Source of the DNA: Carposina sasakii
Taxonomy: Eukaryota; Arthropoda; Insecta; Lepidoptera; Carposinidae
NCBI GenBank assembly: GCA_014607495.2
Contig: CP053166.1
Coordinates: 8,884,455 to 8,948,454, forward strand
Direction: 5' to 3'
Length of the DNA: 64,000 nucleotides
The translations under genes and the position numbers were made by a program. Below are positions 50,418 through 61,748 of the stretch, piece after piece; position 1 is the first letter of the stretch; each line of letters begins with the position of its first letter. The notes beneath the pieces were generated by a model, which made no database searches, was not told the origin of the DNA, and saw nothing but the letters and a program-made list of their open reading frames with translations.

Positions 50418-50878
50418 TATATTATTATCATTTATATTTACATGATATATTATAGTTTGTGGACGAGACTTAAAATGTTAATAACTTTTAAGAGAAAAGC
50501 AAAATCCTAATAGTTTGTAAGAAAGTGGTCCCTGTTTTTACATAAAAAACGTTGATTGTTAATTAATAAACTCTATCTAAAATGTCTTTAAATTAACAAA
50601 AGATGCATAAGAATAATGTTGTTTATCTCTTATGTAACATAAATAATATTATTTATTTTCGTTAATGTAAATAAAAAACAATTGAACAGATTTTATTTCA
50701 ACTACGAAGTTATTTTTATATTTACTTTAAATAATTAGAATGTATTTTTCGTTTATAATTTCACGACAAAATGATTTTATTTATCTCGATGTAAATGTAA
50801 TGTTTTTTATTTGTATTATTTTCACAACAAAGAAATATGTTATAAAATTATTAATAAAGAAAATGGAAAAAATTCTTC

Positions 50879-50949
50879 ACCCGACTGGGAATCGAACCCA
50901 CGACCACTGCAAACCGTGCCAGCCGGTCTAACCACTAAGCTACCGGGTC
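50879..50949 (-). repeat. tRNA-like SINE head
   Basis: On the minus strand, GACCCGGTAGCTTAGTGGTT (A-box) and GGTTCGATTCC (B-box) with pairing ends ACCCG/CGGGT over 71 bp. It has the same downstream AAGAATTTTTTCC tail as 32740-32830, so I read it as a SINE head and not a tRNA gene. Confidence 0.7.
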
Positions 50950-53590
50950 AATTAATGTGAAGTGAAGAATTTTTTCTATTAATAATTTTATAATATATAA
51001 TATCTTGACTAAGATAAATTTATAAAAACACTTCTCCATTAATATAATCCGTTAAGAAATATGTGTTGTTAAAAACATTTGAATGATAGTTGAAGGGTTA
51101 CTTTATATTATCTTAAGGTAGACCTTATTGGTGGAGGGAAATTGTTGTTTTTTTTTCAGCATTTCAATAATTACCCTAATTAATTAGGGTGTTAACATCA
51201 TTTGGCATAGACGTAATCTTCCTACCAATAGCATTTAGTCGTCAATCTGAAGCGTTCCGATTGGATGAAACATGTTTACGATGAACCTCTATCGGTTTAG
51301 AAATAATACCATTTTACATATTTTGTGTTTTCGCGAAAATAAGTACGGTTTTCTACGTAAAATATAAATTACATTTCCAAAGCTTTGGAGTTTTCAAATG
51401 TTCGAAGGCTAATCTGCTGTTATTTCCGATAATAATTTTGTAAATCTCTAGTAATATTAAACAGCACGCAGAATGTGAGTGGCAGCCAGACAACTATTGA
51501 TATGCTGAATTCAGACAGATTCTGAGGCGAAAACAACTGATAATTTACGCAGGAATGTTCCAAAATTTCTAGCCTTTTTTATTTTTTGAGAACAAAAACA
51601 GTGTTATCCGTTTAATTTGGCTAATAGATGATTTTCAAAAAAGGTTGCGCTGAATAAAGTTCATATTCTCATCAACCCTAATGGAGGTTACACATGATTC
51701 AAAATAGCAATGTGTTATGCAACAACCAATAAGCCCATTTGAAGCAAAAATTGCGAATTATCAAATTATAAATACATTTCCTGTGAATAATAACACTCAC
51801 CTAAGATATAGGTACCTATACATCATATTAGATGAAAAACGAATGACTTTATTTTTGGGTTGGGCATAATATGATATACTTTAAAAATTATATTACGAAT
51901 TCAGTCATTGTTTTATGTCCGTCCGTCCGTCCGTCCGGCTCACTTGGGAACACAGTGGCTTTTACGATATTAAAATCCGTACACGAGTGTTTTTCTTTTC
52001 GAAATAAGGCTTATATATCCTAATTCAATCATGTGATATTCAAAATAATGTTTTAAAATTTATTTTAAAAATAACAAGACTGCCCACGACCTTGTCTGTA
52101 AAAAATTACATTCCTTTTAAGTTTTATTTTTAAAACATTAGAATCCGTTTAGGAGCTTTGAAGATTTAAACGTTAAAAAAGTTATGAATTGAGACCTTTT
52201 TTAAATGTTTGTGAGATTGGATGCATCTTTTGGAAAATTTAAGCAAAAAATTGTTTAAAACTTGACTGAAATTATAGTGATATTTAATTATTGTGAAACC
52301 TAATAAATTCTTGTTATGTCTTGTGTGTTTTATTAAGTGGTAATTTCGTTTCTTTTAATTTTGGTTTAATCCCCGCAATTTTTTCTTAACATAACATTTT
52401 TCAAAAGAAATCAATGTAACTAAATGAATACCTTCGATACATCGTCCGTTAGTAGGCAATAATAAAATAGGCGAAACACTGCCGTAAAAACTACTTATAA
52501 GTTGTTTCTCCCAATGTCAACCAAGTCTTTATTTGTTTCCCACTGGCGGACGCTCGCAGTTTCGTGAAACGCAAAAAAAAAACAAATGCCGAACAAAATA
52601 TAATTCCTTTGCCTATGATCTTTTTCAAACTTAAGATTAAATTTGTACCAAATATCATTTAAATCGGTTCGCTAGTTTTGGCGTGAACAGCATACAAACA
52701 AACATTTATAACATTAGCCAGGATAGTGTCTGGAAAACCGTGATACTTACTTAACTAATAGATATATCAGTTTCCATATACTACCTAATATATATTATGT
52801 AATCTTTTATATGGGTCCAATTTAAATAAGGTCCACAAAATTATCATAGGATTTGGTCCGAAAAAGTATCTTTGTGTAGAAGGCCTCCGAGTGTTTCGCG
52901 TGTTCGCCCACATGCTACATTAAAGTACAAAGAGACAGATTGGGGGAATTTAAGATAGTATTCTTACTTGGATCATAAATAAGAATATTTATACCATTCC
53001 GAGTTATATTGAATTATATTTGAATTATAGAAGTTGTTAAATTGATATACAATATAATACCTATATAATCCTAGTAAAAAAAAATATAAATAAAATGGTT
53101 TCTTAGATCTAGAATAGTTTTTTTTCAACCGCCTAAGACTACACCTAAAACTGCAGTTACCTAAGAGATCTACATAATACCAATACTAACTTTCCTGATA
53201 TCTTTGGATGTCAAATTAAATACATTTGGTGTCGTTGTATATGCAAAAACGCGTCTCTTAAAAAATAATTCATTTTTAATTTAAAATGAAATTGAAAAAC
53301 CGAGTAAATATACTGTCTATAGTTTAAATTCATTAACTGGAGGTGGGTGGGAGAAAAATGGAAACAAAAGGTCGTCGTTTAAGCTCTCATTTATAAAATG
53401 CTAAAATAACCTTAATGGGGTGTTGATGGATTTGTACGGATATGCCTTTTTGGTGTTTTACTCACGGTTTAGAAAATATACCTATTTATAATTTATGTGC
53501 TTATGCGGCCTATCAACTGAAGAAGTATTGTTTTATGATATGTTTTTAAAAAAATGCGTTTATAAATTTTTTGTTGGATGTAATAATATT
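50950..53590. other. Intergenic, mostly unrecognised
   Basis: AT-rich with a diverged MITE family 3 copy (51470-51790), a (CCGT)n run (51918-51938), and a repeat A-like remnant (about 52545-52730). No gene model. Confidence 0.4.
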
Positions 53591-53876
53591 ATAAAACAAA
53601 CTCGCTTCCCGCTCTCAGTCAGATCTTTAAATCCACGCAACGGATTACGATGCGATTTTATAATAGACAGACTCATTTAATAGGAGGGTTTATAGTATTA
53701 GTGCGACGCCCGCGACTCCGTCTGTGTGGACTGCAGAAAAAACAAAATGTCGAAACTATCAGGGATAAAAAGTAGCCTATGTCACTCTCCATCCGTCCAT
53801 CGTTTTGCTTCCGTTTTGCCGTAAAAGACGGACAAACAGACACACACACTTTTCCATTTATAATATTAGTATGGAT
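53590..53876 (+). repeat. Repeat A copy with its upstream partner repeat
   Basis: CAACGGATTACGATGCGATT, then GACGCCCGCGACTCCGTCTG, ending TTTATAATATTAGTATGG. Confidence 0.75.
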
Positions 53877-54499
53877 AATAACTATGGACCCCCCCCGGCT
53901 TAACACGGGTATGCAAAATACCCCCTCACGCCCTCGAAGTATAAAATAATATTCCTTGTGACCTAGATAGTCAATCTTCTGTTGAATGGAAGTTGTTGAA
54001 AAGTACATTAAACAGGTAAACTAGCCGCTGCCCACGTCTTCTTCCGCGTAAAGGGGAATGTTGCATTATCATTGTACCCGTGCGAAGCCTGGGCGGGTCA
54101 CTAGTTACACATACAGCAAGAGCGCCTAAATAAATATGTTTTAGAACATGGTAGAGATGTATACCACGGCTTTCTCTATCAACTATCATGGTTACTTGAA
54201 AACAACCCATCATCATGTCCACAAAAATCTTTCGTCGTATTTTTCCAGTGTAGCAATCAAGGTTCTCAGTTCGTCACCTCGCCTCATCTCGAGGGTTCCG
54301 CGGGCCCTAACGAGCCATTTCCTCTTTTAAAACCTTTCTCTATGGAAATTGCGACGGTCAAGGGCGAAACGGCCTTTTGCAAATGAGCTGGACTCATTAA
54401 TTCATGCACTCCGTCTTCGTTGGAACTTTCTGGAATTATTAGTGTTGAAATGTCTTGGTTTCTTTCATTAATTTCAGATTGACTTTTTGTTTTACCAAC

Positions 54500-54724
54500 G
54501 AATCGTCGTCAGTCTATTGCAGTCCACTGCTGAACGTAGGTCTCTCCCAGGCCACGCCACAAGGCTACTGCTATAGAGGGGTTTTTGCCCATAGTTACTA
54601 CGCTGGACAGGCTGGTCGGTCACCGCAGCCAGATTTTTGGACTATGTTGTCAGCACGGGAGGCGCTGCTGCCCACCTCCCGGAAACCCTTAATCGCCTCG
54701 TACGATACCTGCGGGCAGGTATGG
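54500..54724 (-). repeat. Repeat family C copy, reverse
   Basis: CAGTCTATTGCAGTCCACTG to GCCCACCTCCCGGAAACCCT; followed by a reverse family B fragment (54790-54870). Confidence 0.75.
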
Positions 54725-54896
54725 GTTGGTACAAATTTACGAATATCTACGAATATTTGTATACAATTTACATACATACTTAGGTACATTAAATCACACC
54801 TTTATCCCTTACGGGGTAGGCAGAGCACCATGTGCCGATAGAACCACATGGTGCCACTTCTGACCAATTTTTTTTTTTTTTTTTTACACTACACAA

Positions 54897-55112
54897 CACA
54901 TTAACCTAGTCCCACACTAAGATCCCTAAGGTCTTGTGTCGTGGGTACTAAGCAACGGTATATAAATACATAGATAAGTATAGAAACATCCATGACTCGG
55001 AAACAAACATCGATATTCATCATATCAATGTTTGCACCTACCGGGATTCGAACCCAGGACCTATGGCGTCGCAGGCAGGGTCACTACCTACTAGACCAAT
55101 CGGCCGTCTATT
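54897..55112 (-). repeat. tRNA-derived SINE, reverse
   Basis: Contains GGTCTTGTGTCGTGGGTACT and the reverse B-box GGGATTCGAACCCAGGACC, ending ACTAGACCAATCGGCCGTC. Full-length relative of 1398-1590. Confidence 0.78.
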
Positions 55113-55369
55113 ATTTTGAGGGTATAGTTGATATACGATGCCTGGATAACTTGATAACAGTTTAACACGAGCCCTTTCACACAATAAATTCCGTTATTTT
55201 TTGGCCGCGGACACGTTTTCCATCCAGGGCGGGTGAATAATGATGGTGACGTCATACAGAAAATAATGTATTATGCGGAAATGTAGAGAAATACTCGTAT
55301 GTAAGCTTTGGTTGCATACAAACGATTTGAAGCTAAACAGTGTGTAGCAATTGAGGTATTTTATGTGAA

Positions 55370-55527
55370 AAACTATGAAAATAACCCACCTAGAGAACAC
55401 CCATCTCTAGCTTTACCTCGATCTTAGCATCACTCAATTTTTATTTCAAGTCTCAATTTTTGTGAATAGGTTACTTACAGTATTCATAGAATCTCGCTAA
55501 ACATATCCCTTTTGTGACACCCTGTAT
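55370..55527. mobile_element. Degenerate MITE family 1
   Basis: Ends TGTGACACCCTG with eroded inner arms. The LINE begins directly after it. Confidence 0.5.
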
Positions 55528-55530
55528 ATT

Positions 55531-57930
55531 ACGGTTAGCTTACATAAAAATAACCTTTTAATTAGTGGCACACGTAATAAGGCTATTAAAACTATTTATA
55601 GCAATGATCCCTCTGTACAGGCTGTCTATAGTTTTTTAGAATTTACAAACTTTAAACAGTATAATGAAATACCGAATATCAACAAGAGGCAATTGGACCT
55701 GGTTATAAGCAGTGCTGTATGCGAGGTAAGTCGTAGCAAAACCCCATTGGTTCCTGAAAATAGAGATCACCCAGCTCTGGAGTTATATATGAGCACGGTC
55801 AAGCCACGGACAATGCGCGCTGCGCCACGCACTGTACGCATGTTTCACGCCGCAGATTATGATGCGATAAACAGTGGATTGGGGAGTGTCGACTGGAGTG
55901 ACCTGTACGATGCGGACGATATTTTCACAGCACTACAGATTTTTTATAAAAAAATCACCACTATCATTTCTGAATATATACCCACGAAGACCCTTAAATC
56001 CAATAATCACTGCCCTTCTTGGTTTTCCAAACCTTTAATCAAAATTGTAAGGGAAAAGTTAAAGTTTCACAGAAAATGGAAAACATACGGAAGATTAAGT
56101 GACTACGAAAACTTTTCTTTGTTGCGTCAGCGCGAGAAGCGCGTTAAACTTGACTGCTACGATGCATTCGTGCGGGATTCTGAGTGCAAAATTAAATGTA
56201 ATAGTAAGCAGTTTTGGTCTTATATAAAATCTAAAAAGGCTTCACCATCTTTTCCGGACACTATGTACTATAATAACATCTCCTCGTCTAGTGGTGAAGA
56301 CATTTGCTCCTTCTTTAACGATTATTTCGCTTCTGTTTTCGAGCCTATTGGCCATGAGCAGAACCAAAACCAACATTTAAATGTTTGTAACTCTCCCAGC
56401 ATTGATCCAGTTCTGAGTTCTTTGCATATCACGCGTAAAACAGTTGAGACCTATTTGAAGAAATTGGATGATAGTAAAGGATGTGGTCCTGATGGCATAC
56501 ACCCAGTATTTCTAAAAAAGTGCAATCTAACTCTCTCTAGCCCTGTTTGTAGTCTATTTAATTTATCTCTGATGACAGGAGTTATGCCCTTGGCGTGGAA
56601 GCAGTCATATGTAGTGCCAATTTTTAAGTCAGGTGACAAGCATAATGTTCAAAATTATAGACCAATATCCAAGCTTAACACTATTGCCAAGCTGTTTGAG
56701 AAAATTATTTATGATAGAATTTTTCCTATATTAAAACCATTGCTAATTAATCAACAGCACGGTTTTGTAAATAAAAAATCTGTTGAGTCAAATTTATGTG
56801 AGTTTGTACACCATGTGGGTAGTGCTATGGACTCTGGTTCGCAAATGGACGTCGTTTACACTGATTATTCCAAGGCGTTCGATAAGATTTCACATAATTT
56901 ATTGATTCTCAAGCTTGAGACTATGGGTATACACGGTGACTTGTTGAGATGGTTAGCTTCCTATCTTAGAGAGCGAAGTCAGGCAGTTACGGTTAAAGGT
57001 CATTGCTCTTCATTTGTACCAGTCACATCTGGTGTGCCCCAGGGCTCTCACCTCGGGCCCCTTCTTTTTAATCTATTAATTAATGATATTCACACAGTGT
57101 TCAATAATTCAAATATATTGCTCTATGCAGATGACATGAAAATTTTTCGCATCATTAAAACTCTTGTTGATTGTGAGCTTTTACAGAAGGATTTGGATAT
57201 GCTTCATGTATACTGCAACCACAATGGGTTATTCCTTAATGCGAAAAAATGCAATATTATATCCTTTTCTCGTAAAAAAAATACTGTTTTATATAAATAT
57301 TATATCAATAACATACATGTCAGTCGGGTTTACGAGGTGAGGGATCTGGGTGTGTACTTGGATTGTGAATTAACGTTTACAACACATATAAATACAGTAA
57401 GAGCGAGAGCCTACCGTATGCTCGGTTTTATTTTGAGAACAGCAATAGATTTTAAACTTTGTTCAACATTGATCCTTTTATTCCAATCATATGTGAGATC
57501 AGTTTTGGAATATGCGTCAACTGTATGGAACCCGCACTACGATGTTCATATAGACGAGATCGAGTCAATCCAGACAAAATTTCTAAAACATCTTCGATAT
57601 AAAAGCCAAAGACTTAATCAGCCAATGCCAAAATTAATGACTCTCTCTGATCGTCGTGCAGTGAGAGATCAGATGTTTTTGTATAAGGTTATACATGCAA
57701 CTATAGATTCTCCGTTTCTTCTCGGTAATGTGGGTTTTAGATGTCCCAGACTGGGATCGCGCATAAATACGCTGTTTAATGTGCCGCTCACTAAGACCAA
57801 ATATATGCGAAATACTTTTATTTATCGATCGTGTGACTCCTACAATCGGCGTTTCAAGGGCATTGATTTGTTTACTACAAAATGTAATATTTATAAAAGT
57901 AAAATCATTGCGGCCCTTGATCAATGTTGA
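55531..57930 (+). CDS. Jockey-like LINE ORF2: end of endonuclease plus reverse transcriptase, frame intact
   Basis: The frame is open from 55531, with no ATG needed because the element is truncated. The endonuclease end NKRQLDLVISS is visible near 55681. RT motifs: CGPDGIHPVFLKKC, NYRPISKLNTIAKLFEKI, YTDYSKAFDKISH (catalytic Asp), SGVPQGSHLGPLLF and YADDMK (catalytic Asp pair). The C-terminal part (VRSVLEYASTVWNP, KFLKHLRY) is typical of jockey/CR1-type LINEs. No stop or frameshift lies in about 800 codons, so the insertion is recent. It cannot be autonomous without the missing endonuclease N terminus and ORF1. The jockey assignment is by motif resemblance. Confidence 0.9.
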   Translation, partial: TVSLHKNNLLISGTRNKAIKTIYSNDPSVQAVYSFLEFTNFKQYNEIPNINKRQLDLVISSAVCEVSRSKTPLVPENRDHPALELYMSTVKPRTMRAAPRTVRMFHAADYDAINSGLGSVDWSDLYDADDIFTALQIFYKKITTIISEYIPTKTLKSNNHCPSWFSKPLIKIVREKLKFHRKWKTYGRLSDYENFSLLRQREKRVKLDCYDAFVRDSECKIKCNSKQFWSYIKSKKASPSFPDTMYYNNISSSSGEDICSFFNDYFASVFEPIGHEQNQNQHLNVCNSPSIDPVLSSLHITRKTVETYLKKLDDSKGCGPDGIHPVFLKKCNLTLSSPVCSLFNLSLMTGVMPLAWKQSYVVPIFKSGDKHNVQNYRPISKLNTIAKLFEKIIYDRIFPILKPLLINQQHGFVNKKSVESNLCEFVHHVGSAMDSGSQMDVVYTDYSKAFDKISHNLLILKLETMGIHGDLLRWLASYLRERSQAVTVKGHCSSFVPVTSGVPQGSHLGPLLFNLLINDIHTVFNNSNILLYADDMKIFRIIKTLVDCELLQKDLDMLHVYCNHNGLFLNAKKCNIISFSRKKNTVLYKYYINNIHVSRVYEVRDLGVYLDCELTFTTHINTVRARAYRMLGFILRTAIDFKLCSTLILLFQSYVRSVLEYASTVWNPHYDVHIDEIESIQTKFLKHLRYKSQRLNQPMPKLMTLSDRRAVRDQMFLYKVIHATIDSPFLLGNVGFRCPRLGSRINTLFNVPLTKTKYMRNTFIYRSCDSYNRRFKGIDLFTTKCNIYKSKIIAALDQC

Positions 57931-58110
57931 TTGTGGGGGTTTCATAGATTCAGTGTGATGTATTTGGTTGGAGCTTCAATGTTTTTTATGTGTTTTTATT
58001 GGTAGACACTTTGCTGGTGTATGTGCTACTTATGTATTGTAAATATATTTGTGTAATAGTACTGTTTGTGTCTCATGAAAATAATAAAATAAAATAAAAA
58101 AATAAAAAAA
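55531..58110 (+). mobile_element. Jockey-like non-LTR retrotransposon, 5'-truncated
   Basis: The open frame runs from the truncation point to 57930, followed by a 150 bp 3' UTR and an A-rich tail (AATAAAATAAAATAAAAAAA). The truncation falls inside the endonuclease domain and abuts a MITE end at 55527. No target duplication could be fixed. Confidence 0.88.
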
Positions 58111-58560
58111 TCTCTTCGGCATTTTTGATAAGTTTTGCATGATCTAAGGTACCGAAGATCTCTTAAAAATAGCTAGTCAGTGTCTACCCTTATAAGCTTT
58201 TAATGTGTCAGCTGCGCGTCTGTCCGTCACAAGCTCGGAGTTTTTTAAACACTGAATAATGTACGTCACTTAAGGGTTCATTTCGGAAACCCGTTTATTC
58301 GCGGCAGCTGGCGATTTCATTAATTGCGGTGGAAATGAAATATTTTATTTAAATACAGATTGAGTTGGATTACATTTTATTTTGTAAAAAGGGTAGGTTT
58401 TTAGTTCAGTTTTGTTTTAGTTAATAGTTTAATTAAACGCGGCTTCACTAGAATACAGATGTTTTTGCGTGTTTGTTATAAGAGTCGACTATGGAACTTA
58501 GAGGCATTCTTTCAAGCAATGACCTAGCATCCTGTCACTAATCTTGTATACATACATATA

Positions 58561-58823
58561 CAGGGTATAACAGAAGGGGTGTGTTAAGCGAAAAGCTATG
58601 TAAATAGCCCACTATAGAGAACCTATTTCCAAAATTTGAAACTGGAAATCCAGTGTTTATTTTTCAAGATTGTATGAACATTCCTGAGTTGTGTAGGAAT
58701 TTTCCATACTACCTATCTGGAAAAATAACATGTGATTTCGAGTCTGAAATTTTGTGGTTAGGTTCCTTTTAGTAGGCTATTTACATAGCTCTTCGCTTAA
58801 CATACCCTTTTTGTTACAGCCTG
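58561..58823. mobile_element. MITE family 1
   Basis: CAGGGTATAACAGAAGGGGT with inverted right end, TA-flanked; directly followed by a reverse family B fragment (58824-58910). Confidence 0.83.
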
Positions 58824-58992
58824 TATACATATAATCACGCCTTTATCCCTTACGGGGTAGGCAGAGCTCCAAGGGCTGATAGAACCACATGGTGCCACTT
58901 CTGACCAATCTTTTATATTTTATATCTAATCTAATTTTATATCTAATCCCGCTATGCTTATTATTATTATATATTATTATAATATTATTATA

Positions 58993-59515
58993 CAGGATGT
59001 TTTTTCGTGGCCACCCTCAACGAAGGGTACGTACTCTATACATTAAATAAAGTAAGTTTATGCCAGAAAAATTGCTGGGAAACATTTTAAATTTAATTTC
59101 TCGATCGGACGAAATTTACAGTGTCCAGTGTTTACACTAGTTTTTTTTATAATAATATAATATAATAATAATTTATTTTTCGGAAAGAATATTACAATCC
59201 ATTTGTTAGTAAGTACATAAAAACACCACTTTAAAATCTATGTTAGTAAGACACAATTTAAAATCGTTGTTTTCGACATGCTCTTACCCGAACAACATTA
59301 CTTTTTCCAGACATGTACTTTTGCAATATTATTCAGATAAGAACAGATATTAATTATTTCTCGTGACAAAATCTTGCTACGCGCGGCTATGTGCATTTTA
59401 TGCAGAAAAACACAGTCTATTTACTCAACTTTGGACCCTTATATTTTGGGAACCAGACACTTCCCAGGAATGCTTCCGTGGAGAAAAATGATCGTGATGA
59501 CCAAAAAACACCCTG
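58993..59515 (+). mobile_element. MITE family 2 with an internal insertion
   Basis: CAGGATGTTTTTTCGTGGCC ... CCAAAAAACACCCTG, TA-flanked. Relative to other copies it carries about 190 extra bp (roughly 59140-59340) that look like a (ATA)n-tailed insert. Confidence 0.8.
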
Positions 59516-59858
59516 TATAGGCAATATATATTAATGTATGTTATTATTTTATACCGTAATTGTCTATAGTTTAATTTACACACAAACTGGGAGACCTTTT
59601 ATCGAAATCAAAGATTATCATATCTGTTACTTACAATTTTATTCTGTAGTCTAAGAAGAGTTTTTAAATCATTAATTTAAAGTTATTTTTTCAATCTACT
59701 CATAGGTGCGTAGGTCATTCTGAGCTATTGAACGATTGAATTAATTATTAGCTATGATTGCTTACTTAAAGCATGTTAAAAACATCATAAATCTGAAAAC
59801 AAAAAACATTTTTTTACATTATACACGATATTAAGTAGCCAATATAGCTACAGGCGGC

Positions 59859-59864
59859 TTTATT
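59859..59864 (-). terminator. Poly(A) signal of the gustatory receptor gene
   Basis: AATAAA on the minus strand about 35 bp after the stop codon. Confidence 0.6.
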
Positions 59865-59897
59865 AAAATTATTATTACAATAAAATAAAAATATTAG

Positions 59898-60061
59898 TTA
59901 AGATACCTGTATAATAATTAGTAGATAATTAAAGCTAATATCTATTAAGAGCAGCGGCACACTGAGGTCCACCTCCATAATTGTGTCGAATGTGTAGCAC
60001 AGCCTCACTCTGTTTATCATAGCGTAGAACGACCTTAACTTTTTGTAGTGAGGGTAGTTAT
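59898..60061 (-). CDS. Gustatory receptor exon 4 and stop
   Basis: Acceptor TTTTTACAG. Encodes DNYPHYKKLRSFYAMINRV, then EVDLSVPLLLIDISFNY and the terminal signature-like NYLLIIIQVS, stop TAA at 59900-59898. Confidence 0.85.
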
Positions 60062-61748
60062 CTGTAAAAATCATTTATTCCGATTAGTAACCATAAGACA
60101 ACATTAGTCAGCCCATATTTACCCTGGTATAGGCCTCTTCCCTACTTTGCTTTACGCGTATGCCGTGCCTACTTCTTTAGCTATACCAGGCGCCTTGAGG
60201 TTGTGAACAGTTACAGTAAGGTATAAAGTAAGAGGTCTAATAGAATTCAATATTGTATTGTGTTTAGAACATACATATATATTCATAATATCCCACGGCT
60301 ATGTTGCCAAAAATAGGGTGGCCAGAACTGCAGGATTACGAATAAGATCCTGCAACTACTTTTATCATAGCGGGTTTGGATATAAAAGATGATGTATTCT
60401 ACAGAAGTCCTGTAATAGTATAGGCAAGGTAGTATAAATTTAAAGTTAAGAGAGAAATGCAAAAGGATTTTATAATATTACCTTCCTTCAATTGGATATC
60501 TAAAGCCAATCTCTTCATGCACTGAAAGTTTATCTCGTTGAGAATGGTGTCGGTCCTGGCAGCCTCATAGCAGAATGACCACACGCAGTAGAAGTAGGAA
60601 CAAATACTGTAGACGAGGAACGCCAATCTTGGAGACAGCTGGAATATAACAAATGTATCAATTTACTTATACTGTCTTTTAAAAAGAGATAAGGAAAAAC
60701 TTGAGACAGCTTGGTGGGAACCAAAGATCTAAATAATGAGAAATAGAATTATATAAATATTGTAGAGAGGAATAATAACAAGGTCATTCACAACGCAATT
60801 GCCAAGTAAAAATAGAACTTGTGCTTTTTTTAAAAAATATTTATAGAGTAAGGAGATAATGCATCAAAAATAATTTTACTTACCAATATTATCTCGTTGT
60901 TCATGAATGTTATATATGAAGCGTAGAATATCATCTTTAATGTTAGTAGCAATAGCCATATCAGTACCTTAAATAGCAAAACCATTAAATTTAACAAATC
61001 TATCGAAAATACCATTTACATAGATAATACATTAGGTACCAACCCGGCTTTTCAAACCCTCGCTGAGCTGAAAATTTGTAACTATCAAATGCCTGTACAA
61101 CCTAGCTCCGTCTACTGGTGTCAAGTCTCTCAATGTATCTAATCGCATGTTAATAATTTTCATTGAAACTGTGAAAAACTTTATTTCACATTCCACACAA
61201 GATGTCGCTATGTACATTATAATAACTAATACTGTCCCCATATCAAGAAAATACATCAATGATAGATAGACCAATGATGAAAATACGTTGGTTGCTGTGG
61301 TGTGTAAGACTAATTTCTTCAAACCACCCATAGACTTCTCATCCATTGCAAACTTGTTATTAAGTCGTTGAAAAGCAACGAATGTTTTGCAATTCTTCGC
61401 TTGAATACTGAAAACAATCAACTCACACAAAGCAAGGATTTCGAAGAACCTAATGATATAGTTCACAGATTCGAAAACGATATTGTATGTAAAAGCCGCT
61501 ATGACGCATGTGATGCTACATAAGTATATGAAATTGCAGGTATATCGTCTTATCTTGTCCTTGAAAAGAAAAGATCGATTGATGCAGAAGAAACATTCGA
61601 TTATGATTAAATATCCAAATATATTCTGTGCATCCCAATACTTCATTTTTCTATGTATATTTTTGCCAGTCTTCTTACTTGGTTTGTAAGTTTGTTTACT
61701 AGATGCTGGATTTTCCGAAGTAGCTTTAGCGTTATAAATAAATTTCAC
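59898..61748 (-). CDS. Gustatory receptor (insect 7TM Gr family), four exons
   Basis: This encodes a membrane chemoreceptor of the insect gustatory receptor family, which forms ligand-gated ion channels in taste neurons. Exons: 61748 to about 61040, 60967-60884, 60638-60482, 60061-59898; together about 370 residues, near the usual 370-450. Exon 1 has several hydrophobic helices (FGYLIIIECFFCI; FIYLCSITCVIAAFTYNIVF; ILALCELIVFSI) and the conserved-type segment RLYRHLIVTNFQLSEGLKSR. Exon 3 reads LAFLVYSICSYFYCVWSFC, then EAARTDTILNEI. Exon 4 ends NYLLIIIQV, a variant of the family signature TYhhhhhQF. Exons 2-4 join in phase. The exon 1 donor is uncertain: 61040/GTACCT is the better site but does not keep frame with 60967, while 61044/GTTGGT does. 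It is either intact with a weak donor or a young pseudogene. Poly(A) signal AATAAA at 59864-59859. The ligand is not predictable. Confidence 0.85.
60482..60638 (-). CDS. Gustatory receptor exon 3
   Basis: Acceptor TATATTCCAG, donor GAAG/GTAATA. Phase 0 in, phase 1 out. Encodes LSPRLAFLVYSICSYFYC through MKRLALDIQLKE. Confidence 0.85.
60884..60967 (-). CDS. Gustatory receptor exon 2 (one transmembrane helix)
   Basis: Acceptor CTATTTAAG, donor ATTG/GTAAGT. Encodes VLIWLLLLTLKMIFYASYIT and FMNNEIIL. An upstream acceptor (GATAG at 61000) would extend the helix but leave a 40 nt intron, which is too short to be likely. Confidence 0.72.
61040..61748 (-). CDS. Gustatory receptor exon 1
   Basis: ATG at 61748 gives 236 codons to the first possible donor. 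A second in-frame Met (MKYWDAQN) 35 codons in may be the true start, since the first 34 residues are polar (SKQTYKPSKKTGK) and Gr proteins usually reach the first helix early. Confidence 0.8.

Noticed and set aside
50879..50949. A tRNA gene on the minus strand
   Set aside because: Length is near tRNA size, but it shares SINE flanks with the 32740 copy and I could not pair all stems.
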